Virus record (IMG/VR): IMGVR_UViG_3300030104_007623
Coordinates: 1 to 30,237 of that record
Source of the DNA: a virus
Length of the DNA: 30,237 bases
Reading direction: 5' to 3' (one strand)
The stretch's first letter is position 1. The number at the start of each line of letters is the position of its first letter. The notes under the pieces were generated by a model. The model saw nothing but the letters and a program-made list of their open reading frames with translations. It did no database searches and was not told where the DNA came from. Of the stretch, positions 13,594-21,329 are shown in pieces. The position numbers and the translations under genes were made by a program.

Positions 13594-14141
13594 AGGTTAT
13601 AATTAGTTTTGTATAGGTTATGATGAATTAAATTAGTGGTTTCAATTAATTGTTCATTTGTTAATGGATTTGAAATTATATCACATATATCTTCATACCT
13701 AATAATCTCACAATTTTCTTGAGCCCAATCCCATGTTTTATCAATAACAGTATTCCATTGAGTACAAGCTTCTTGGAGATTTATTCTATATTCCCCTCTT
13801 GTTTGACTATGTCCCCATACTTTATTTATAATACTACTAACTACATTTCTTCCATCTCGAATAATATAATAAATTTTAACATTTGGAAAAAATTCTTTTA
13901 TCCACTTTAAAAACTCTATATTAATTTCTTCATTTAAAGTATGTTTTTCAAATTTATTAATTAAACCACTTTCTAATTTTTCATCTTTATATTTATTCCA
14001 TTTTTGTAATTCTTGGTTATATTTAAAACAAGCTATTGTGTGTTTGTTTTCTAATGTAAAATCAATATGGAGTTGTTCTCCTATCCTTTTGGATAACATT
14101 TTAGTACCTGATCTTTCACATCCTGTTATTAACTGTTCCAT
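13590..14141 (-). CDS. Sulfotransferase-like protein (copy 1)
   Basis: A 183-residue P-loop protein with both PAPS-binding signatures. The 5'-phosphosulfate loop is ITGCERSGTKML (residues 5-16). The 3'-phosphate motif is IYYIIRDGRNVVSS (90-103), with the conserved Arg95 and Ser102/103. It is shorter than cellular sulfotransferases (about 250-350 residues), lacking most of the C-terminal cap, but keeps the core fold elements. It would transfer sulfate from PAPS to a sugar hydroxyl. A second sulfotransferase-like gene lies two genes upstream. It overlaps the PIG-L gene by 13 bases. Confidence 0.8.
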   Translation of the reverse strand: MEQLITGCERSGTKMLSKRIGEQLHIDFTLENKHTIACFKYNQELQKWNKYKDEKLESGLINKFEKHTLNEEINIEFLKWIKEFFPNVKIYYIIRDGRNVVSSIINKVWGHSQTRGEYRINLQEACTQWNTVIDKTWDWAQENCEIIRYEDICDIISNPLTNEQLIETTNLIHHNLYKTNYNL

Positions 14142-14695
14142 ATAATTACTTCTAATTTTTCTTTATTATCTATCCATTTTCTGTTTTGAAAGTATTCTCT
14201 ATGATATTGAGATTCATAACAATCCATAGCTATTTCCTTTTTAAAAATATCAGTAGCTGTTAGTTTAACAGTTAATCTTAAATCACTTTTCCCTACAATG
14301 TTCCAGGGGTGACAATAACCTAAAATACATCTATCTTTAAAAGCTCTAACACATTCATTATAAATTGTTAAATGATCTTGGTGAACATCAAAACTTGATG
14401 GGCATATTATAATATCAGGATTAATTTCTTTTTTCAATTCAATTAGTTTATCTAAAACTCTTTGTCTATCAAATTCACGAACTTTAAAATCCAAAATATC
14501 TAAATTAGGTTTATCACAGAGAGAATTACAAGCTAGGGTAAATTCTTCTTTTAATTCTTCTCTACCACAATAACTAAAACATATTATATTAATTTGATTA
14601 TTATGGGATAACTTATGTATCAACCCCCCACAACCTAGGGTTTCATCGTCTGTGTGTGGGGATAAAATTAAAATATTTTTATTTGTTATATTCAT
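14129..14695 (-). CDS. PIG-L/LmbE-family zinc deacetylase
   Basis: A 188-residue protein with the metal-binding signature SPHTDDETLGCGG (His14, Asp16-Asp17-Glu18) and the second His motif VHQDH (His104, His107). Family members remove N-acetyl groups from GlcNAc-containing glycolipids, mycothiol precursors or antibiotics. Here it probably deacetylates a GlcNAc-like residue in the phage glycan, creating a free amine that a sulfotransferase could then modify, as in heparan-type chains (inference). It lies between the two sulfotransferase-like genes, which supports this link. Confidence 0.85.
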   Translation of the reverse strand: MNITNKNILILSPHTDDETLGCGGLIHKLSHNNQINIICFSYCGREELKEEFTLACNSLCDKPNLDILDFKVREFDRQRVLDKLIELKKEINPDIIICPSSFDVHQDHLTIYNECVRAFKDRCILGYCHPWNIVGKSDLRLTVKLTATDIFKKEIAMDCYESQYHREYFQNRKWIDNKEKLEVIIWNS

Positions 14696-14699
14696 TCGT

Positions 14700-15230
14700 T
14701 TACTTTTTAGCTCCTATTGGTCTTAATTTATAAATTCCTCCCTGTGTTTGGGGTTTTTCTTGGGAAATGTTTACAAATTTAGGGTATTCACTCCATTTAT
14801 GTTTAATATTTAATTCAAATAATTTAGAAATAGTTTGTTGAATTTGGTCAGGGGTTTTTAAAAGATCTTCATAAATTATAGTATAGTCAATTAAACTTCC
14901 ATATTTTTTACGGTGAGATAAACAAGTATCGTATCTATTTCCACTAACATAACCATTATCGGATTTTAAAACATCTTCTCTATTCCTTAAAACATCTATT
15001 ATTATAATTTCTTTGAACATTTCTAATTGTTGGGTTATAAGTGGATTAGGAAGTTCTCCTGAAAATAAAGACTGGAATCTTTTACCTACATCATATTCTG
15101 AGTTAATGAAGTCTTTGGGGGTAATTTCTTGGTAGTTATAAACATTGAGACCCTCAAAGGCATTAAATAATCTTCTAACCAAGGTTGTACCTGATTTAGC
15201 ACATCCTGTTATATAAATTTTCTTATTCAT
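14700..15230 (-). CDS. Sulfotransferase-like protein (copy 2)
   Basis: A 176-residue protein with ITGCAKSGTTLVRRLF (P-loop, residues 7-22) and, at 76-90, IIIIDVLRNREDVLKS, which carries the Arg and Ser of the 3'-phosphate-binding motif. It differs strongly from copy 1 outside these motifs, so the two are not a recent duplication. Asn83 and Glu85 replace the usual Asp-Gly residues of the RDGR motif. Probably sulfates a different position or a different glycan. Intergenic distances of three to four bases on either side place it firmly in the cassette. Confidence 0.78.
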   Translation of the reverse strand: MNKKIYITGCAKSGTTLVRRLFNAFEGLNVYNYQEITPKDFINSEYDVGKRFQSLFSGELPNPLITQQLEMFKEIIIIDVLRNREDVLKSDNGYVSGNRYDTCLSHRKKYGSLIDYTIIYEDLLKTPDQIQQTISKLFELNIKHKWSEYPKFVNISQEKPQTQGGIYKLRPIGAKK

Positions 15231-15233
15231 AAT

Positions 15234-15854
15234 TTATAATTTTTCATAAAATTTATTTTGTTTTTCTTGTCTATCTATTGTTTTAGGGTGATATAAACAA
15301 TATTCTTCATCATGAGGTAATTGAGAAATTGTTGTATGGGCTTCTAATACTTCATGAACTTTATTTTTCCATTTTATTTTACCATTATTTTTGTAAATTC
15401 TCCATTGAAGATCAGGAAAATTAACCCATCCTTTTTCATTAACTCTCCATCTCCATTTATTAATGTGTTCTTGAGTTAATCCTTCTACAGTATTAATTCT
15501 TGGAACTAAAAAAACATCTACACTAGAATTTACCTCTAATATACTAGATAAATTTTCTAACATTGTAGGAGTAACTATTTCATCAGCATCAATCTGAAAA
15601 ATATAATCTCCAGTACACATATTAGTTAATTTGTTTTTCCACTCCCCAAAATTATTTTTAAAAGGTAATCTATTAAGAACCCCTAATCGTTTTTCAACAG
15701 AAAGTAAATAATTCCAAACTTCTTCTGTACCATTAGTATGATCAAATAATACTACTATTTCATCCTCTACACGTTTATTCTCAATTAAAAAATCTAATAA
15801 ACGTTGGATTTCTAAAATTTCATTACAAACCGTAATTGCATAACTTATTTTCAT
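15234..15854 (-). CDS. Family 2 glycosyltransferase (WaaE-like)
   Basis: A 206-residue GT-A protein with MKISYAITVCNEILEIQRLL, then DEIVVLFDHTNGT, the donor loop NNFGEWKNKLTNMCTGDY and the DxD motif QIDADEIV (Asp89, Asp91). The later stretch WRIYKNNGKIKWKNKVHE is typical of the small WaaE/KdtX-like GT2 enzymes that act on lipopolysaccharide core or protein glycans. The 30-base gap to the large transferase upstream is AT-rich with no clear promoter. Confidence 0.87.
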   Translation of the reverse strand: MKISYAITVCNEILEIQRLLDFLIENKRVEDEIVVLFDHTNGTEEVWNYLLSVEKRLGVLNRLPFKNNFGEWKNKLTNMCTGDYIFQIDADEIVTPTMLENLSSILEVNSSVDVFLVPRINTVEGLTQEHINKWRWRVNEKGWVNFPDLQWRIYKNNGKIKWKNKVHEVLEAHTTISQLPHDEEYCLYHPKTIDRQEKQNKFYEKL

Positions 15855-15884
15855 ATGGGAAATGTATGAAAAAAATTTAAATAA

Positions 15885-17666
15885 TCAAAATTCTTTTTTA
15901 AAATTGGGGTGAAGATGTTTGTATTCAAGTTTAACATCTTGAGATACTTTTCGTAAAAATAAAGACGGGTAGGTATCTTTTTGTTTTAAGATAATTTCAA
16001 CTTCAGTAAATTCATTAGGATGTGCATTTGGATTTTCCCGAAATTTTTCAACATCTTCCATAGTTTTGAATTTTGATATATCTACCCCAAACCAAGTAGG
16101 TTTTAAATAGTCAATAATGTTTTCCTCAATTTTTGGATCATAATGTCTTATAACATTATAATAATACCATTCATCAGCAACATTAAAATTTTTCCATAAG
16201 TTTTCATGGTTATATTTATTTGCTATTTCAGCATGTTCTCTATTTAGGATCATCCACTGAGAATTTCTCATCATATTTCCCCAAGTTATTCCTAATTCTT
16301 TTGAAGGGTCACCATTTCTACAAATTTGAGTATAAGCTGCATCTTTTATTTTTATATGCTTTGGATCTTTAGGAGTTGGGGTTAATTTGGTATATAAGAA
16401 GCTTTTTCCTGCTGTTTCCTGTTGGTTAAATAGTATGTCATATATTACTTTATAGAAATGTAAAGGGATACAACTTTCAGAAACTAAAACAAATCTTTTA
16501 TTAGTTGGGTCTTTTAAAGCATTTTTAATTAAAGCATTGGTTGCCGTTAATAAATTACTATCCCCCCATTCTGTATGAATATGTTCTGGGATTTGGTGGT
16601 CAATTAAAAATTGTTGGTTTAATTTATCTCTTTCTTTAGTGTGGGCATATACATTACACTTTCCATTCCCATCAGATAAAAAGTCATACCACAATTGGGG
16701 TTGTTTTAAATTATTTCTAGTTAAAAATAAAAAGGCTATTTTATCTTCATTATTTTTTTCGAAAGTAATTGTTTTATCAAATTTAACATCTATAAAGGGG
16801 GAAAAATTACTTTTGGAATGTTCTATTTGTTGAATCTTATTTTTAACAATACCAAGTATCCTTGGTTTGTGAATATTGAAATTATTTTTTTTACAATATT
16901 CTAAAAATAATTCTTTTCTTTTAGAAGAATTTTCTAATTTGGAAAATTCTCGAGAATTTGTTTTAGAATTAGTTATATCATTATTAGGCCAATACTTTTC
17001 AGAAATATCTTTATATTGTAATTGAAAAGATTCTACTGTAGTATTTTTTATTTTCTCTTTTGTTTTTAATTTTCCTGGGGGGTTTATACATTGAATATTA
17101 TCTATTATCGCAAATTTTTTAAGGTTTTTAATATCTTCAACCCCATTAGCTACCATGTAAATGTAATCAACCCCAAAACTTACTAGTTTAGGATCATATA
17201 TTTCCATAAACTTATTAATAGAATCTTTAGTCATCAAACAACTATTGTTTTCTACAAAATTGGTATATCTTAAAAAATAATTGGGGTTTGAGGTATTAAT
17301 ATCCCACCCTATTTCACTCCCTAAGGCAAAAGATGGTTGGCATATTTTTAAATTACATTCTAAAGATAACTTAAACATTTTGTTTATATCTTCTGTGGTA
17401 ATTATAATATCATCATCTAAAAAGAAAATTCTATCATACTCTTGTATTTTATCATAATTGGTGGTGTATAGGTGGTGGAAATTTTGCCACTTATCACCTT
17501 TTCTTTTTTCTATGTAATCTACTTTTTTAGAATATTTTATAAAATTTTTTTCTTCACTTCCATAATATATAACAAAAACATCATATTCACGGTCTTTACC
17601 TAACCAAGTATTATCAAAATTAGTATTGTCCCCTACTGAGGAAAATATTAGGTTTTTCATTTTCAT
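15885..17666 (-). CDS. Two-domain glycosyltransferase: DUF707-like plus GT14/Core-2-like
   Basis: A 593-residue protein. The N-terminal domain (about residues 1-220) has a GT-A-like core with IQEYDRIFFLDDDIIIT (Asp84-Asp86) and VSFGVDYIYMVAN, resembling DUF707. A charged linker follows. The C-terminal domain, roughly residues 300-590, matches the Core-2/I-branching family (GT14): DKIAFLFLTRNN, KCNVYAHTKERD, RFVLVSESCIPLHFYKVIYD, NSQWMILNREHAEIA and ADEWYYYNVI. GT14 enzymes add branching GlcNAc or xylose residues. A fused pair could make two successive linkages. It overlaps the HAD-like gene by four bases. Domain boundaries are estimated by eye. Confidence 0.78.
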   Translation of the reverse strand: MKMKNLIFSSVGDNTNFDNTWLGKDREYDVFVIYYGSEEKNFIKYSKKVDYIEKRKGDKWQNFHHLYTTNYDKIQEYDRIFFLDDDIIITTEDINKMFKLSLECNLKICQPSFALGSEIGWDINTSNPNYFLRYTNFVENNSCLMTKDSINKFMEIYDPKLVSFGVDYIYMVANGVEDIKNLKKFAIIDNIQCINPPGKLKTKEKIKNTTVESFQLQYKDISEKYWPNNDITNSKTNSREFSKLENSSKRKELFLEYCKKNNFNIHKPRILGIVKNKIQQIEHSKSNFSPFIDVKFDKTITFEKNNEDKIAFLFLTRNNLKQPQLWYDFLSDGNGKCNVYAHTKERDKLNQQFLIDHQIPEHIHTEWGDSNLLTATNALIKNALKDPTNKRFVLVSESCIPLHFYKVIYDILFNQQETAGKSFLYTKLTPTPKDPKHIKIKDAAYTQICRNGDPSKELGITWGNMMRNSQWMILNREHAEIANKYNHENLWKNFNVADEWYYYNVIRHYDPKIEENIIDYLKPTWFGVDISKFKTMEDVEKFRENPNAHPNEFTEVEIILKQKDTYPSLFLRKVSQDVKLEYKHLHPNFKKEF

Positions 17667-17968
17667 ATTTCTTCTATTATTGTGATTTCACCCCCAACAT
17701 TTAAATCTAATAAACTTTCTTTAGATTCACAAGTTATGTCATTAAAACTACAACCCCATTCCATTAATTTTTTAAACATAAAATCTTCCCAATCTATCTC
17801 TCCATTTAACTCCTTAGGAATCCAGTAAACAATTTCATCACCATTATCATACATTTTATTTATTTTTTCAATGCAGGGGTATTTTGGTTTAATCATATTA
17901 TGGTTAAAGTTACTTTCTAAATCTGATAGAATAAAAGTTATACTAGTTATATTTATAAATACTTTCAC
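17663..17968 (-). CDS. HAD-like protein lacking catalytic Asp residues
   Basis: A 101-residue protein whose middle (KPKYPCIEKINKMYDNGDEI, then YWIPKELNGEIDWEDFMFKK) follows the pattern of short HAD-family phosphatases of capsule clusters: P....I..IN.LYD.G..I......DW...T...L...G. The N-terminal strand that should carry DxDGT reads FINITSITFIL, and the usual Asp nucleophile and general acid are absent. It may be a degenerate, regulatory or scaffold paralogue; the resemblance is from spacing only. It sits between the GT32 and the large two-domain transferase genes. Confidence 0.5.
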   Translation of the reverse strand: MKVFINITSITFILSDLESNFNHNMIKPKYPCIEKINKMYDNGDEIVYWIPKELNGEIDWEDFMFKKLMEWGCSFNDITCESKESLLDLNVGGEITIIEEI

Positions 17969-17979
17969 TAAATATTGGG

Positions 17980-18714
17980 TTAGATATTATTATAAATATC
18001 CCTTTTACTCCATAAAGTGTCATAATAGGTTTTTGAATTCATTGGTATTTTACTATCAGGATATAGTAAATTTGATAATTCTTTACTTTTTGTTTTTATT
18101 AATTTTTTTTTGGTTTTAATACTACTCAAATGGTAATCTCCATCTTGAAATAAAGATATTCTATAATCTAGATAATAATTTTTAATTTTGTGGATATTAT
18201 GTAAAATATCTCCAAATAAAATAGGTCCTGTGGGATGGAGTGGAGATTCACCGTAAAATCGATTTTTGACATTATTAACTATTTGTGTTATACTAACACT
18301 ATAGATTAATAAATAAGGGACCGTAGCCATAAATGATATCTGTATTCCACTTCTTTTACATTCTCGCCTATATCTATCCTGAACTAATATTAAATTATCT
18401 TTTTTATTATCAAGTATTTCTGAGAGAGGAATAAGATATTCATGCAATATATCACCATACACCCCCCCTCTTTTATAAAGAATACAATATCTAAATAAAT
18501 CAGCTTTATATGCTCCTGGTTTTAAGGAATCAAAAGCCATAAGTACATCTTGGTGAAAATTATTTTTTATAAATTCTCTACATCTAGTATTACTGTAATA
18601 TTCAATTTTATATTCTGGGTTGTTTTCTAATGTTTTATTAAAAAGGTTTTGAATCTCTTTAGGTAAATCTTTTTCTTCCCATTTTCCTGTTTTATATAAA
18701 ATTTTAGGTATCAT
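17980..18714 (-). CDS. GT32-like glycosyltransferase, altered DxD
   Basis: A 244-residue protein with the GT32/OCH1-like pattern: MIPKILYKTGKW, then GAYKADLFRYCILYKRGGVY, followed by Gly87-Asp88-Ile89-Leu90. In family members the last step is DxD (for example YLDID). Here the second Asp is Leu90, so metal binding may be weaker or use another residue. The remainder includes HPTGPILFGD (a typical GT32 acceptor-loop motif). It lies directly downstream of the intact GT32 gene with a four-base overlap. Confidence 0.78.
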   Translation of the reverse strand: MIPKILYKTGKWEEKDLPKEIQNLFNKTLENNPEYKIEYYSNTRCREFIKNNFHQDVLMAFDSLKPGAYKADLFRYCILYKRGGVYGDILHEYLIPLSEILDNKKDNLILVQDRYRRECKRSGIQISFMATVPYLLIYSVSITQIVNNVKNRFYGESPLHPTGPILFGDILHNIHKIKNYYLDYRISLFQDGDYHLSSIKTKKKLIKTKSKELSNLLYPDSKIPMNSKTYYDTLWSKRDIYNNI

Positions 18715-19508
18715 AAAAAACGTCTTGCTATCTTGTTGTAAGTAGTATTTTTTGTTTTAATATCTTCTATAGTTAGATTATTTAAATAGCCCCATGATAC
18801 AGATTCCCACAAATGGTGACAATATGCTTTTTTTAAATCATGTTCTTCTTCAAATAACATTTTTATACCCACTTTATCCCAAATTGGAAAATGAAAACTT
18901 TTAAAATTTTCAATGTATAACTTATCTGGGTGTTGTGATGATAAATATAAAGGTAAATATACTGAGTGTTCATCCCAATAAGCATAATTTTCACCTCCTC
19001 CTTTATTTAAATTTTCACTTAAAGGTTTAGCTCTAAAAGTAGAATAACTATTATACCAAATATCTAAAAATTCACTCTCAGAAGTAGACATTATAACAGC
19101 ATTACATAACCCTTGTATTTGTTTATAATTGGGGGAAATTTGTTGACCTATAACAAATTTATTATTTAATAGTGGGGTAAAAGGTTTGACACAAATAGTA
19201 TCTATATCCATGTAAATACCTCCTTTATCTTTTAAAGCCTCTAGTCTAATTATATCTGCTTTATGGGCAACATGATATAAAGGATTACTAAATATCTCTG
19301 TTGGGGGATTTACCTTAACAAGTTCTAATTTATCTTGTATCTTTCTAAACCACTCTGTTTCAGGAAGGTATTGATAATAAAAATAAACTTTATCTGGATT
19401 GTTTACTTCTATAGCCGATTTAAGGGCTAAATAGTGAGATAAATTAAAAGGTTTACCCCCAAAATCTTTACTTAACCCAAATATAAAATGAAATATATTT
19501 GGTATCAT
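18711..19508 (-). CDS. GT32-like glycosyltransferase with intact DxD
   Basis: A 265-residue protein with IPNIFHFIFG at the N-terminus and VAHKADIIRLEALKDKGG, then IYMDIDTICVKPF (Asp101-x-Asp103). These are diagnostic for the DxD sugar-binding region (Gly_transf_sug) of alpha-galactosyl/mannosyl transferases. Other conserved parts include IGQQISPNYKQIQGLCNAVI and a C-terminal HHLWESVSW. It likely adds a hexose to a glycan in the cytoplasm. It is eight bases downstream of the zinc-ribbon gene. Confidence 0.85.
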   Translation of the reverse strand: MIPNIFHFIFGLSKDFGGKPFNLSHYLALKSAIEVNNPDKVYFYYQYLPETEWFRKIQDKLELVKVNPPTEIFSNPLYHVAHKADIIRLEALKDKGGIYMDIDTICVKPFTPLLNNKFVIGQQISPNYKQIQGLCNAVIMSTSESEFLDIWYNSYSTFRAKPLSENLNKGGGENYAYWDEHSVYLPLYLSSQHPDKLYIENFKSFHFPIWDKVGIKMLFEEEHDLKKAYCHHLWESVSWGYLNNLTIEDIKTKNTTYNKIARRFL

Positions 19509-19516
19509 ACTTATAA

Positions 19517-19978
19517 TTATTCAGGGAGAACCCCTATGTATGAAAGAGCTTCCATATAATCTTTTTCCACAAATTGTTTCATTGTAGACATATCCATTCT
19601 ATGTTCATAATACTCTCCTTTTTTACCAGGTTTAGGATATTTTTCTTTTTCTTCTTCTTTTATCTCCACGGATTTAACAGCAGCCCATTTCCAATTATTA
19701 ACGGTGGAGCCATTAGCAAATACCATCCCCTGAGATGGGAGATTAATTGTTGAAGGGAACCATATTTGACCTTCTTCATCCTCAAATTTTAAATCTTTAT
19801 ATAATTCTGGGAGAAATTCCATTTGTTCTTTTAAAATTAATTCTCCTTCTTTCATTAAGGAATTAGATTGGAACCCACACCCGTAACAGAAATAATTACT
19901 TATTTCTTGGTTTACTTCAGTTACATAACAGGCATCTGATCCACATCGAGTACATATTTCTAGTTTATCTGAATTCAT
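19517..19978 (-). CDS. Zinc-ribbon protein (153 aa)
   Basis: The N-terminus has Cys9-x2-Cys12 and Cys31-x2-Cys34 (CTRCGSDAC ... CYGCGFQ) as in a zinc ribbon. Residues 40-150 are acidic and aromatic (LPELYKDLKFEDEEGQIWFP). The overall arrangement recalls an uncharacterised marine-phage protein, but no named function is known to me. It is placed within the glycan cassette between GT4 and GT32 genes. A structural or regulatory role is possible; nothing identifies it as an enzyme. Confidence 0.6.
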   Translation of the reverse strand: MNSDKLEICTRCGSDACYVTEVNQEISNYFCYGCGFQSNSLMKEGELILKEQMEFLPELYKDLKFEDEEGQIWFPSTINLPSQGMVFANGSTVNNWKWAAVKSVEIKEEEKEKYPKPGKKGEYYEHRMDMSTMKQFVEKDYMEALSYIGVLPE

Positions 19979-20005
19979 AATTTTATTATTTGGATTAATT
20001 CTATA

Positions 20006-21328
20006 TTATACTTTTTGAAGTTTGGGTAAGTTTAATTTAGGAAGATCCTGTGGTTTGGTTTTCAGGTTAGAATTAAGTTTAGGAAGTTGTAATTTTACCT
20101 CTTTTGGGAATGATGGAATATTTTCAGTAAAAATTAAATCTAATTTTTCTTTCATTTTATCAAAACTAAAATTTTCTTTACAATAGTTTCCTTGTTGTTT
20201 TGCTTTATGGATATACTTTTTATAGTTCTTATAAGTATCTTTTAAAGATTTACCTAAAGACATAGTATCTACATCAAACCACTTTGCCCCCTCTACAAAC
20301 CAATTATTTCTTGCACTTGGGTGCATGTCTCCCAAAGTACCTGGGAGTAGTATACTCATATCAGGTTTTAAGAAATCTGTATGACCTGACCAACCTGTGG
20401 TAATAATTGGTTTTTTGGTTTGGGTAAATTCAAGTAATGGTCTTCCAAAACCTTCCCCCTTGGTTAAACTAACCATGGCTTTAACCTTATTATGGTTATA
20501 TAACTCATTTATTTCTTGATCAGAAAAATCACCATGGAGTAAGTAAACATTAGGACATTTACCTTTTATGGTGTTTTTTACATCTTGTATCTTCTTCAAA
20601 GTTCTTTCTCTATCCATATAAGACACAGTCCCATGGCTAGTTTTTAAAATCAAAGCAGGTTGTTGTTGTTTATTTTTAAAGGTCTCACAAAATGATTTAA
20701 TAAGTAACCCCACATTTTTCCTGTCATGTCCAAAATCCCCTTGTATCCAGTGTCCTACAAATAAATAACAAAATGATTCTTTAATATTAGATAAATCTAA
20801 AGTAGATTTAACAGGTTTATAGGTATCTAAATTTAACCCTTCAAACAATACCTCTGTTTTGGTATTCAATTCAATATTACTTACAACTTGTTTAGTATTT
20901 TTATCAGCTTTTTGAAATTTACAATCTTTTAATACTCTTATAGTATGTTCTGAAGATCCTACTACTAAGTTCATCCTGTTACACCCCTCAATCCATTCAG
21001 CTGGGCATAAAGTGGTTTCTATTCCAGCTGTCATTCCAATGTTATATTTTCCTTGGGGCATGAACTCATTTGGAATTGTAAGTTGTATCCAAATTTCAGG
21101 TTGTGGATATTTTTGGTTAGGTTGGGGATAGAATAGATGTTTATTTAGAAATTTCCACTCTGAATGATCTTCAATAAATCCCCAAGGGGTGTTACCCCAT
21201 CTTTGGGGTAATATTTTTACATCATACTTATCTAACTCTATAATAGCTTTTGCTACATCTCTACCTCTTGAACCATATCCTGAGTATGTGTCTATAGGGC
21301 AACTTAATATTAATGTTGGTTTGCTCAT
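20006..21328 (-). CDS. Family 4 (GT-B) glycosyltransferase with Pro-Lys-Leu tail
   Basis: A 440-residue GT-B protein. The N-terminal domain begins LILSCPIDTYSGYGSRGRDVA. The C-terminal nucleotide-sugar domain has FVGHWIQGDFGHDRKNVGLL, then VSLTKGEGFGRPLLEF, the E-x7-E-like signature of GT4 (Glu in KGEGFG and in LLEF). Residues about 405-440 contain a repeated LPKL(N) motif (QLPKLNSNL, DLPKLNLPKLQKV), a short Pro/Lys/Leu tail that could bind a membrane or a partner. It begins one base after the stop of the neighbouring GT4 gene. No Shine-Dalgarno sequence is visible before its ATG. Confidence 0.85.
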   Translation of the reverse strand: MSKPTLILSCPIDTYSGYGSRGRDVAKAIIELDKYDVKILPQRWGNTPWGFIEDHSEWKFLNKHLFYPQPNQKYPQPEIWIQLTIPNEFMPQGKYNIGMTAGIETTLCPAEWIEGCNRMNLVVGSSEHTIRVLKDCKFQKADKNTKQVVSNIELNTKTEVLFEGLNLDTYKPVKSTLDLSNIKESFCYLFVGHWIQGDFGHDRKNVGLLIKSFCETFKNKQQQPALILKTSHGTVSYMDRERTLKKIQDVKNTIKGKCPNVYLLHGDFSDQEINELYNHNKVKAMVSLTKGEGFGRPLLEFTQTKKPIITTGWSGHTDFLKPDMSILLPGTLGDMHPSARNNWFVEGAKWFDVDTMSLGKSLKDTYKNYKKYIHKAKQQGNYCKENFSFDKMKEKLDLIFTENIPSFPKEVKLQLPKLNSNLKTKPQDLPKLNLPKLQKV

Positions 21329-21329
21329 T

